From positions 298 to 8,621 of the forward strand of contig WVZU01000108.1 in assembly GCA_011772275.1 (NCBI GenBank): a stretch of DNA of 8,324 nt. The letters are read 5' to 3'. Position 1 is the first letter of the stretch. Each line of letters opens with the position of its first letter. The notes beneath the pieces are model-generated. The model was not told the DNA's origin, did no database searches, and saw only the letters and a list, made by a program, of their open reading frames with translations. Below are positions 1 to 5,959 of this stretch, one piece after another. A program made the position numbers and the translations under genes. The stretch is from Planctomycetales bacterium (GTDB lineage Bacteria; Planctomycetota; Planctomycetia; Pirellulales; UBA7805).

Positions 1-222
1 GCCATTACCAAGGACGTGTCTCTGCGTGGTGTCGGCTTTACCCACGAGCTGCTGTTCGAGGGAGACTACGCCCTGGTGACTTTTGATCTGATGGACGTGG
101 GACCTGTGTCGTTGTTGGTCGAGATCCGCTGGTCGAACCGGGAGCGCGGTCCGACGTACATGACCGGCGGTCGTTTTGTGGGCATCCCGGTACTTCCGAC
201 CAATGGATGGCCCCTCGATTAG
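1..222 (+). CDS. PilZ-domain protein, C-terminal part (partial)
   Basis: The reading frame is open from the first base of the window to a TAG at 220-222, giving 73 residues; the start lies outside. Near the left edge it reads D-V-S-L-R-G, which fits the D/NxSxxG motif of PilZ domains. It is followed by beta-strand-like hydrophobic stretches and a GGRFVGI segment typical of the last PilZ strand. PilZ domains often bind cyclic di-GMP, but the RxxxR half of the binding site would lie upstream of the window, so binding cannot be judged. The last dozen residues (rich in Pro and Gly) form a short tail. The gene runs tail-to-tail into hisG: its stop overlaps the hisG stop by 4 bp (219-222). Family assignment is by motif only and is moderately sure. 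Confidence 0.7.
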   Translation, partial: AITKDVSLRGVGFTHELLFEGDYALVTFDLMDVGPVSLLVEIRWSNRERGPTYMTGGRFVGIPVLPTNGWPLD

Positions 223-1094
223 TCGATGACCTTGTTCAGGGGGTATTCGACAATTCCCCGCGCCCCGGCGGCTTTCAGCCGCGGAATGATCGTGCGGACG
301 ACGGATTCGTCGATGACCGTAATCACGTCGACCCATTCGTCGTCGGCCAGATTGGAGATCGTGGGATTCTGCAGGGACGGCAAGATGGCCAGCACGTCTT
401 GCAATTGGCCACGTGGCACGTTGACCATCAAGCCGACCTTGCCTTCCGCGGCGATCGCTCCGCGTAACATCAAGGCGATGTCGTCGATCTTCTGCTTTTT
501 CCAAGGATCCTGCCAGGCGTCGTGATTGGCAATAAACCGCGTCGTGCTCTGCAAGATTTCTGCCACGATCCGCAAATTGTTGGCGCGCAGCGAGCTGCCG
601 GTCTCCGTGACTTCCACAATCGCGTCGGCCAACTTGGGCGGCTTGACCTCGGTCGCCCCCCAGCTGAACTCCACTTTGGCCTCCACGCCATGTTGGGCCA
701 GAAAGCTTTGCGTCAAACCGACCGCCTCGGTGGCAATTCGAGCCCCTTGGAGGTCCTGGACCGATTGCACGGGCGAATCGTTCGGTACGCAGAGGACCCA
801 GCGGACCGGCCGGCGGCTGACCTTCGAGAACACCAGTTCCGCCACTTCATGGACGTCCGCTCCGGTCTCCACAATCCAGTCGTACCCGGTCAAGCCCGCG
901 TCCAGCACCCCGTCTTGAACATAACGGGCCATTTCCTGTGCACGGATCGACATGCATTCGATCTGGTCGTCATCGATCGAGGGGAAGTAGCTGCGACTGG
1001 AGAACGTGATATTGTAGCCGGCGCGACGGAACAGTTCGGCCGTCGCTTCCTGCAGACTGCCGGCAGGGATGCCAAGTTTCAGTGAATAAGACAT
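219..1094 (-). CDS. hisG: ATP phosphoribosyltransferase, long form (HisG)
   Basis: This enzyme catalyses the first, committed step of histidine synthesis in the cytoplasm: ATP + PRPP to phosphoribosyl-ATP. The 291-residue product starts with the usual HisG opening ([14 protein letters not shown], residues 5-18). It carries the PRPP-binding loop [14 protein letters not shown] at residues 161-174. From about residue 218 ([11 protein letters not shown]) to the end it has the ACT-like C-terminal domain found only in long-form HisG, where histidine acts as feedback inhibitor. Long-form enzymes do not need the HisZ partner. The ATG at 1094 fits the family N-terminus, although no Shine-Dalgarno sequence is visible in the 54-nt gap after hisI. 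The gene is probably co-transcribed with hisI and converges on the PilZ gene with a 4-bp overlap of stop codons. Confidence 0.96.
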   Translation of the reverse strand: MSYSLKLGIPAGSLQEATAELFRRAGYNITFSSRSYFPSIDDDQIECMSIRAQEMARYVQDGVLDAGLTGYDWIVETGADVHEVAELVFSKVSRRPVRWVLCVPNDSPVQSVQDLQGARIATEAVGLTQSFLAQHGVEAKVEFSWGATEVKPPKLADAIVEVTETGSSLRANNLRIVAEILQSTTRFIANHDAWQDPWKKQKIDDIALMLRGAIAAEGKVGLMVNVPRGQLQDVLAILPSLQNPTISNLADDEWVDVITVIDESVVRTIIPRLKAAGARGIVEYPLNKVID

Positions 1095-1148
1095 GGGGCA
1101 GCGGGCCGTGGTTGAGGGTCCCTGGTTGTTCTTTTCAGGAAGAGGGGC

Positions 1149-1544
1149 TCAGCGGGGGCCGTACACTTTTTCAGGATCGAATATCTGGTCGCCGACTATC
1201 TGAATCCCGTCATCGGTTACTTCGTGAAAAAAACAGCTGCGGCGGCCGGTGTGGCAGGCGGCCTGGCCGACCTGATTGACCTTTAAGAGGATGGTATCGC
1301 GATCGCAATCAAAGTAGACAGAAGTGACTTCCTGGAAGTTCCCACTTTCTTCACCCTTGCGCCACAAGCGCTGGCGGCTGCGGCTGTAGTAGACGGCGCG
1401 GCGCGTCTTAAGCGTCTCCTGGTAGCTTTCCTGGTTCATATAGGCCAGCATCAGCACTTCGCCGGTGGCGGCGTCTTGGGCAATGGCCGGCAGAAGGCCT
1501 TCGCCCTTGCTGAAATCGGGACCTGCCTGCGCAGCCTCGGTCAT
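1149..1544 (-). CDS. hisI: Phosphoribosyl-AMP cyclohydrolase (HisI)
   Basis: This enzyme opens the purine ring of phosphoribosyl-AMP, the third step of histidine synthesis. The 131-residue product is a stand-alone HisI; no HisE domain is fused at its C-terminus. Visible family motifs are the substrate-binding WRKGEESGN (61-69), the metal-site D-C-D-R-D (79-83; Asp79, Asp81, Asp83 and Cys80) and [11 protein letters not shown] (96-106), whose Cys97 and Cys104 are the other expected zinc ligands. The ATG at 1544 is supported by a strong Shine-Dalgarno sequence, AAGGAGAGG (1553-1561), with an 8-nt spacer. hisG follows 54 nt downstream on the same strand, so the two likely form a small his operon. 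No histidine-rich leader peptide or attenuator was seen upstream. Confidence 0.96.
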   Translation of the reverse strand: MTEAAQAGPDFSKGEGLLPAIAQDAATGEVLMLAYMNQESYQETLKTRRAVYYSRSRQRLWRKGEESGNFQEVTSVYFDCDRDTILLKVNQVGQAACHTGRRSCFFHEVTDDGIQIVGDQIFDPEKVYGPR

Positions 1545-1728
1545 CTCGGATGCCTCTCCTTGTCGTCGTCATAAAAGCCTGGCATTCGTCCAGCGTCCGT
1601 CGCCAGAACCGCAAACCGGTCCCGGGCAGCTTAAACCCCGCATTGTAATGGGATTCGCCTGGCAAGTCCATCAACAACAGTCCGCCCCCGGCAACCCGCA
1701 CTCGCAGCCAGACGGGCCCAAATTGCAA

Positions 1729-1758
1729 TTGCCGTCATGAGCAGAGCGGGATTATGAT
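1729..1758 (+). promoter_or_regulatory. Candidate sigma70-type promoter for the NUDIX gene
   Basis: A -10-like TATGAT (1753-1758, 5 of 6 to consensus) lies 18 bp after a weaker -35-like TTGCCG (1729-1734, 4 of 6). This would start a transcript about 65 nt before the NUDIX ATG. The -35 element overlaps a perfect 10-bp palindrome, AATTGCAATT (1721-1730), which could be an operator or chance. No other stretch of the divergent hisI/NUDIX gap looked as promoter-like by eye. Such matches are easily found by chance, so the call is weak. Confidence 0.28.
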
Positions 1759-1829
1759 GACTTTGTGGAGACCGCCGGACCCATGGCCGTCAGGCCCGCC
1801 CCTCCCTGCCCACCCTCCACGTCCTCCCC

Positions 1830-2273
1830 ATGTCCAACGCACAAGAACAGAAAGCCCAGCCGATCGAACAGGCCAGCGTGATCCCCTTCCGGTGGCGTGA
1901 GGGGGAATTGGAAGTCTGCCTGATCACTTCGGTACGCAGGGGGCGTTGGTTGTTTCCCAAGGGTATCATTGATCCTGGGGAAACCTACGTCGAAACGGGA
2001 CTGAAGGAAGCCCGTGAAGAAGCCGGCCTGCTGGGCCAGATCGTGGGCGATCCGATTGGCCGATACGAGTACGCCAAATGGGGGACAACGCTGAAAGTGA
2101 CCGTCTGCCTGATGGCTGTGGAGCGGACGGAGGACGAGTGGGAAGAGGCAGAGATTCGCCAGCGCCGCTGGGTACCGGTTGCTGAGGCGGAAAAAATGCT
2201 GGAAAACGCTCAGCTGCTGGATCTCTTGGCTTCGGCGGTCCAGCGTTTATCGGGCGGGAAGTCGTCAGGTTGA
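1830..2273 (+). CDS. NUDIX hydrolase, possibly diphosphoinositol/dinucleoside-polyphosphate type
   Basis: The 147-residue product has one NUDIX fold, a cytoplasmic Mg-dependent pyrophosphohydrolase that cuts X-linked nucleoside or other diphosphates. The NUDIX box lies at residues 45-67 (G-x5-E51-x7-K59-E60-A-R62-E63-E64-A-G66-L). Catalytic Glu60, Glu63 and Glu64 are present, but the usual Arg of the REUxEE core is Lys59. The preceding GRWLFPKG and the later RRWVPVAEA resemble the DIPP/Ap4A-hydrolase branch, whose substrates include diphosphoinositol phosphates, Ap4A and polyphosphate. The substrate here cannot be read from sequence. The ATG at 1830 has no Shine-Dalgarno; the upstream 30 nt are C-rich. 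The gene converges on the CHAD gene with a 9-bp overlap of 3' ends. Confidence 0.9.
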   Translation: MSNAQEQKAQPIEQASVIPFRWREGELEVCLITSVRRGRWLFPKGIIDPGETYVETGLKEAREEAGLLGQIVGDPIGRYEYAKWGTTLKVTVCLMAVERTEDEWEEAEIRQRRWVPVAEAEKMLENAQLLDLLASAVQRLSGGKSSG

Positions 2274-3269
2274 GACGGACGAGACCAGTGAGGGCCCGAC
2301 GCGGGCCGCGGACAGCGGAATTTTCCTCTCGGCAGCACTCTTTTCCCTCTCCTCCGCTGGCTGCGGACCGGCCACCAGCTGGTCAAACTGGTGCTTGAGC
2401 GAGGCGGCGCGGGCGGGTGTCCACCACTGCCGAAAAGCGGCAGCCGCTTTCTCCAAGCGTCGATTTTCGTCTTCCAGCAAATTCTGCATGCGTCCCGCGG
2501 AACTTTTGCTGCTGACAGCCTGCTGCCACGTATCCAGCAGTCGCACCGCGGTGGCATAATCATTGATGGTGCCCAGCCGTTCCTGGACTTCGGCGAATAC
2601 CGGGTACAACTCGTAACGCAAGGCGCTGGAAAAGGCACCGGCATAAATTTCCATGGCATACCGCAGCCGTTTGCCGGCAATCCGCAGCTGGTGCAGGTTC
2701 TCGATGTCGGTCAAATCGGCACCGGCGGCGGCAAAGAAGTCGCGAGTATTGCGTCGCAAGCCCTCGCGCGCGTAACTTCCGAAACTGCCAGACAGCCCGG
2801 CCGGGTGACGGGAACGTTTTGCCAGTCGCCGCATTTCGCGGCCCAGTTGTCGGCGCCGCGCGCGGCGATATGCCTGCCGTGCGGCGGGCTGGGCCTTTTT
2901 CCGTAACTTGACGACGCGCTGCAAAACCTTGCTGATCGCCCCGTTTTCTCCCGCCGCCAACAGACGCTCCAACCGCTGAGCCAGCACATCCAGGTCTCTG
3001 GCCTGGCCGACCGCGCGCCGCAGGCGACGCAATTCTTTTCGCATCCGCCGCGCGCGTTTGGGGGGCAGGGCAGGTTCGAAAATGTCCAGGGCCGCCACAG
3101 CTCTCCGGCAGGCAACCCGCAACCGATGAACGTGTTCCACGTCCTCGCAGGGCTTTTTCGCCGCCAGGGGAAGATGATGCAGCACCTCGCGAAACCGTTC
3201 TCGGAGTGCTCGCCGAGACACCCGCTTGACCAGCATCTCCGGACGGGCCTTCATCCATTTGACGGACAC
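2265..3269 (-). CDS. CHAD-domain protein (polyphosphate-binding type)
   Basis: The 334-residue, very Arg/Lys-rich helical protein matches the CHAD (conserved histidine alpha-helical domain) family, whose studied members bind inorganic polyphosphate through a basic groove. Two related half-domains are visible. The first is centred on VHRLRVACRRAVAALDIFE (47-65), followed by GQARDLDVL (88-96). The second is centred on LHQLRIAGKRLRYAMEIYA (192-210), followed by RLGTINDYATAVRLL (231-245). His48 and His193 with neighbouring Arg residues are the conserved His/Arg sets. The last ~35 residues look like a disordered tail. No fused CYTH domain is present, so this is a stand-alone CHAD protein. The GTG at 3269 is chosen because of a good Shine-Dalgarno (AAGGAA, 3277-3282, 7-nt spacer); an internal ATG at 3254 lacks one. 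Its location between a NUDIX gene and the pst operon supports a phosphate-related role. Confidence 0.9.
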   Translation of the reverse strand: MSVKWMKARPEMLVKRVSRRALRERFREVLHHLPLAAKKPCEDVEHVHRLRVACRRAVAALDIFEPALPPKRARRMRKELRRLRRAVGQARDLDVLAQRLERLLAAGENGAISKVLQRVVKLRKKAQPAARQAYRRARRRQLGREMRRLAKRSRHPAGLSGSFGSYAREGLRRNTRDFFAAAGADLTDIENLHQLRIAGKRLRYAMEIYAGAFSSALRYELYPVFAEVQERLGTINDYATAVRLLDTWQQAVSSKSSAGRMQNLLEDENRRLEKAAAAFRQWWTPARAASLKHQFDQLVAGPQPAEEREKSAAERKIPLSAARVGPSLVSSVST

Positions 3270-3276
3270 AAGCAGT

Positions 3277-3282
3277 TTCCTT
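3277..3282 (-). promoter_or_regulatory. Ribosome binding site deciding the GTG start of the CHAD gene
   Basis: On the minus strand AAGGAA sits 7 nt before the GTG at 3269. The next in-frame ATG (3254) is about 22 nt from this element, too far for normal use, so the GTG start is preferred. Confidence 0.6.
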
Positions 3283-3446
3283 TCCAGCGGATCGCCGGCA
3301 GCGGTCTGTGGGGAAACGCCGAGCGTCTCCAGCGACGGGGCTGGTTGACGAATGTTGCGAGCCGGAGAAGGGAAAAACTACGAGCCGGCGGGGAACTTTC
3401 TCGGACTTCCACGAACGGGACTTTTGGTAAACCTTTATTTTACCTC

Positions 3447-3478
3447 AAGCGGCCCCCCCCTTGCAGCGGGCCGTTTTT
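3447..3478 (+). terminator. Candidate intrinsic terminator, plus strand
   Basis: AAGCGGCCC (3447-3455) pairs with GGGCCGTTT (3468-3476) over 9 bp, one of them a G-U pair, around a 12-nt loop. The T-run covers 3474-3478. This is the form of a rho-independent terminator for rightward transcription. It is odd because all flanking genes run leftward; the nearest rightward gene (NUDIX) ended 1.2 kb before. On the minus strand the hairpin is followed by GAGG rather than T, so it does not fit termination of phoU. It might end an antisense or non-coding RNA, or be a fortuitous structure. Confidence 0.4.
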
Positions 3479-3671
3479 CCGCAGATTCGGCCCCATACGG
3501 GCAAAAGCGCCTGCCTTGGCCTGGCGAGGCGAATTTCCTGGGGCACCCCGGACCTGGATCTGGCGGCTTGGGCTGTTGCCTGTCGCCGCCGCGGGGTTGG
3601 CGACCAGACCGGTCATTTATCAAACGGTCTTGGGATGAGGCCACTTCTTGGGGGCAGGGCAGCCATTCCCT

Positions 3672-4349
3672 TCAAGAGCTCAACTTGCGGTGCCGCACAT
3701 CCTCGCCTTCGACCAGGAAAACCACCTCTTTGCAAATATTGGTTGCCTGGTCGGCGATCCGTTCCAAATGCCGACCGATCAACACTTGGGCCACCGCATC
3801 GGCGATGTCCCTGGCCCCGGCCAGGACCTCGCGGAGCACATCGTCGGTGAAAAGCTCCTTCATCACCTGGTCATTCAAGGCATCGACCAGATCGTCCTGC
3901 GTGCGGGTCGTTTTGGCCTTTTCGGCATCTTTGCGGAAATACGCATCCAGGGCGTTATCCACAATCCGACAAACCAGCTCGGCCATTTGCTGCAACTTTG
4001 CCGGCATGGGATGGGTTTGGGGGTCCGCTGACATCATGGCGATCGCATCGCTGACGTTTAAGCACTGGTCCCCCATCCGCTCCAGCTGGGAAGTCACGTG
4101 GGTCACGACCAACAAGTCGCGGAGGGCGGTGGCTACGGGCCCGAAGACGGTCAACATACGGACCGCTTCGTGATCGATATCCATCTGCATGCGGTCCAGG
4201 CTCGTCTCCTTTTCCCGCAGTTCTTCCTGGATCTTTAGCCGGCGATCTTTGACGGCACTGGTGGTGAGCTGAACCATGGCGTTGGCCAGCAGCGCCATTT
4301 CGTTCAACTGCCGGTGCAACTCGGCTAATTCCTCGTCAAACTTTTTCAT
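3672..4349 (-). CDS. phoU: Phosphate transport regulator PhoU
   Basis: PhoU is a cytoplasmic, mostly helical protein that connects the Pst transporter to the PhoR/PhoB-type two-component system and damps phosphate uptake. The 225-residue product has the two expected three-helix repeats, each with a metal-binding E-x3-D motif: LERMGD (Glu90, Asp94) and LERIAD (Glu196, Asp200). Length is near the family norm. The ATG at 4349 is chosen because GAGGTGG ends 5 nt before it; a GTG three codons upstream (4358) lies inside that element and has none of its own. It is the last gene of the pst operon, 56 nt after the second pstB, a usual place for phoU. The final residues (GEDVRHRKLSS) form a short basic tail. 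Confidence 0.94.
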   Translation of the reverse strand: MKKFDEELAELHRQLNEMALLANAMVQLTTSAVKDRRLKIQEELREKETSLDRMQMDIDHEAVRMLTVFGPVATALRDLLVVTHVTSQLERMGDQCLNVSDAIAMMSADPQTHPMPAKLQQMAELVCRIVDNALDAYFRKDAEKAKTTRTQDDLVDALNDQVMKELFTDDVLREVLAGARDIADAVAQVLIGRHLERIADQATNICKEVVFLVEGEDVRHRKLSS

Positions 4350-4354
4350 GATGG

Positions 4355-4361
4355 CCACCTC
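4355..4361 (-). promoter_or_regulatory. Ribosome binding site deciding the phoU start
   Basis: On the minus strand GAGGTGG lies 5 nt before the ATG at 4349. The alternative GTG at 4358 is part of this element, which favours the ATG. Confidence 0.5.
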
Positions 4362-4405
4362 GATCTCGAGCCAGTAAGGTTGTCAGGCGGGACCGGTCGG
4401 GGCGA

Positions 4406-5200
4406 CTAGCCGTACCGACCTTGAATATAATCCTCTGTCTGCGGCTGCTGGGGATTGAAAAATATATCGGTCGTCTTGTTGTGTTCAATGATTTCGCCCA
4501 GCAACATGAAAATGCATTCGTCCGTCGTGCGGCGGGCTTGCGCCATATTGTGCGTGACGATGACGACCGTATATTTTTCACGCAAACTGTTCAACAGCGA
4601 CTCAATCTGCTCTGTGCCTTCCGCGTCGAGGGCCGAACACGGTTCGTCCATCAGGATCACGCGCGGCTTGAGGGGCAATAAGCGGGCAATACAGAGCTTT
4701 TGCTGCTGTTCCAGGGTCAGCAGAGTGGCTTTTTTCTGGAGTTGATCCTTGACCGCGTCCCACAAAGCGACTTCACGCAGCGCGGATTCGACCAGGCCAT
4801 CTTTTTCCCTGCGCGAGAGGCTGCCCCGACGCGTGTGTGCCCGGACACCAAACAGCACGTTGTTATAAATCGAGATCGGCAACGGGTTCGGGCGTTGGAA
4901 AACCATGCCCACGCACTTGCGAAGTTCGCTCAACGACACATCCGCATCATAGATGTTCTTGTCCAGAACCGTGATCTCGCCGGTGGTGGTCACGTTGCCG
5001 TATCGTTCGTTGATCCGGTTAAAGCAGCGCAGCAGCGTGGTCTTGCCGCAGCCGGAAGGTCCAATCAACCCGGTCAGCAGTCCCTGGCGGACATTGATCG
5101 TGACGTTTCGCAAGGCTTGGAAATCGCCGTAATACAGGTTAAGATCCACCGTCCGCATGCTGTATGCCGACTTCATTTCTGGCACGGTCGCAGTTTCCAT
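4406..5200 (-). CDS. pstB: Second PstB ATPase, with degenerate ABC signature
   Basis: This is a 264-residue cytoplasmic ATP-binding subunit of the phosphate ABC importer. Nucleotide-site motifs are intact: Tyr24 A-loop region, Walker A GPSGCGKTT (47-55), Q-loop Gln102 in GMVFQRPNPLP, Walker B ILMDE with catalytic Glu186, D-loop SALD (189-192) and switch His217 in VTHN. The PstB hallmark DEPCSALD is present. The ABC signature, normally LSGGQ, reads LTLEQ (161-165; bases 4706-4720). It is followed by an otherwise normal QQKLCIAR, so the change is local and in frame, not a frameshift. Losing the Ser and both Gly should prevent it from closing a partner's ATP site. The ATG overlaps the stop of the upstream pstB by one base (TAATG) and has GGGAGG (5210-5215) 9 nt before it. 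It probably pairs with the upstream paralogue. Confidence 0.93.
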   Translation of the reverse strand: METATVPEMKSAYSMRTVDLNLYYGDFQALRNVTINVRQGLLTGLIGPSGCGKTTLLRCFNRINERYGNVTTTGEITVLDKNIYDADVSLSELRKCVGMVFQRPNPLPISIYNNVLFGVRAHTRRGSLSRREKDGLVESALREVALWDAVKDQLQKKATLLTLEQQQKLCIARLLPLKPRVILMDEPCSALDAEGTEQIESLLNSLREKYTVVIVTHNMAQARRTTDECIFMLLGEIIEHNKTTDIFFNPQQPQTEDYIQGRYG

Positions 5201-5952
5201 TATCCGAAACCTCCCGTGACATAATCGTAGGTGAGGCGCTGGTCCGGCTGGTTAAATATCTTTTCTGTCGGGCCGCATTCGACCAATTCCGACCTGTTCA
5301 GAAACGCCACGTGATCGGCCAGGCGGTGCGCCTGCTGGACCAGATTGGTTACCAGAACGATTGTCATTTCTTCTTTTAATTCCAGCAATACATCTTCGAT
5401 CTTCATGGTGGTCACCGGATCGATAGCGATCGAGAATTCGTCCAGGCAGAGTATTTCAGGCTGATGGGACAGAGCGCGGGCCAGGGTCAGGCGTTGCTGC
5501 TGTCCGCCGGACAATTTTGTGCCCAGCATGGACAACCGGTCCTTGACCTCGTCCCACAACATCGCCTGTCTGAGGCACTTTTCGACCAACCGGTCCAACG
5601 CCGTGCGGTCGTGCATCCCGGCGCGGCGCGGGGCATAGGCCACGTTTTCGTAGACCGACAGGGGCAAACCGACCGGTAGGGGAAAGACCATCCCCACGCG
5701 ACGACGCAGGGCGTAGACGTTTCGCAGCGCGAACACGTTCTGGCCATCCACCCGGACGTCCCCCTCCACCGCGGCCGAGGGCACGAAATCGATCGTGCGA
5801 TTGATGCATTTCAGCAGCGTCGTCTTCCCGGAATTCGCGGGGCCGATAATGCCGAAGATCTGTTTTTCCGGCATCTCCAGCGACACGCCGCGAAGGGCCA
5901 CGTGGGCTCCATAGCGGACCGTCACCTTTTCGAATTCCACCTTTGCCGACAC
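5200..5952 (-). CDS. pstB: First PstB ATPase, with degenerate Q-loop and switch His
   Basis: This PstB-like ABC ATPase has 250 residues from the GTG at 5952. It keeps Walker A GPANSGKTT (37-45), a perfect LSGGQ signature (147-151; bases 5500-5514) and catalytic Glu172. Several nucleotide-site residues are altered. The Q-loop Gln is Pro91 (GMVFP; codon 5680-5682). The switch His is Asn203 (LVTN; codon 5344-5346). Walker B reads LDEF rather than MDEP, and the D-loop is IAID rather than SALD. It is more divergent than its neighbour but collinear with PstB throughout, ending with the family's typical YDYVTGGFG. The GTG start, 7 nt past the pstA stop, gives a normal PstB N-terminus (SAKVEFEKVTVRYG). 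A TTG at 6000 would add 16 residues and overlap pstA by 41 nt, without a ribosome binding site. It is translationally coupled to the second pstB. Confidence 0.9.
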   Translation of the reverse strand: MSAKVEFEKVTVRYGAHVALRGVSLEMPEKQIFGIIGPANSGKTTLLKCINRTIDFVPSAAVEGDVRVDGQNVFALRNVYALRRRVGMVFPLPVGLPLSVYENVAYAPRRAGMHDRTALDRLVEKCLRQAMLWDEVKDRLSMLGTKLSGGQQQRLTLARALSHQPEILCLDEFSIAIDPVTTMKIEDVLLELKEEMTIVLVTNLVQQAHRLADHVAFLNRSELVECGPTEKIFNQPDQRLTYDYVTGGFG

Positions 5953-5959
5953 GTTCAGG

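Larger units (their letters stand above)
3270..3671. other. 402-bp gap between phoU and the CHAD gene
   Basis: I see no convincing gene here. Open frames on both strands are low-complexity (Pro/Arg/Gly-rich) and lack ribosome binding sites. The gap holds four visible things. An imperfect AT-rich patch lies at 3421-3445, where the CHAD promoter might be. A run of eight C lies at 3453-3460. A terminator-like hairpin with a T-tract points rightward (3447-3478). A small inverted repeat AGACCG/CGGTCT at 3606-3611 and 3625-3630, about 40-65 nt past the phoU stop, has no T-tract. The 8-bp word CGAGCCGG is repeated at 3358-3365 and 3381-3388, 23 bp apart, of unknown meaning. No clear -35/-10 pair for the CHAD gene was found. 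Confidence 0.6.

Noticed and set aside
1545..1829. His leader peptide or attenuator before hisI
   Set aside because: No run of His codons and no terminator/antiterminator pair seen on the minus strand.
2560..3258. Leftward 232-codon frame inside the CHAD gene
   Set aside because: Alternative frame of a well-supported CHAD gene; product is Ala/Gly/Arg-rich with no family features.
3606..3630. Inverted repeat AGACCG/CGGTCT downstream of phoU as an operon terminator
   Set aside because: Only 6 bp of stem around a 13-nt loop and no T-tract on the minus strand; too weak to call.
3435..3644. Leftward 69-codon frame in the phoU-CHAD gap
   Set aside because: Pro/Gly/Arg-rich low-complexity product with no motif or good ribosome binding site; G+C-rich DNA yields such frames by chance.
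3352..4173. Long rightward open frame of 273 codons across the gap and antisense to phoU
   Set aside because: Its right half is the mirror of the clear phoU gene, composition is Ser/Arg/Thr-rich without recognisable motifs, and it has no ribosome binding site.
4706..4720. Frameshift or sequencing error as cause of the LTLEQ motif
   Set aside because: The reading frame is intact and PstB-like on both sides without shift, so a local substitution is the simpler reading, though resequencing would settle it.
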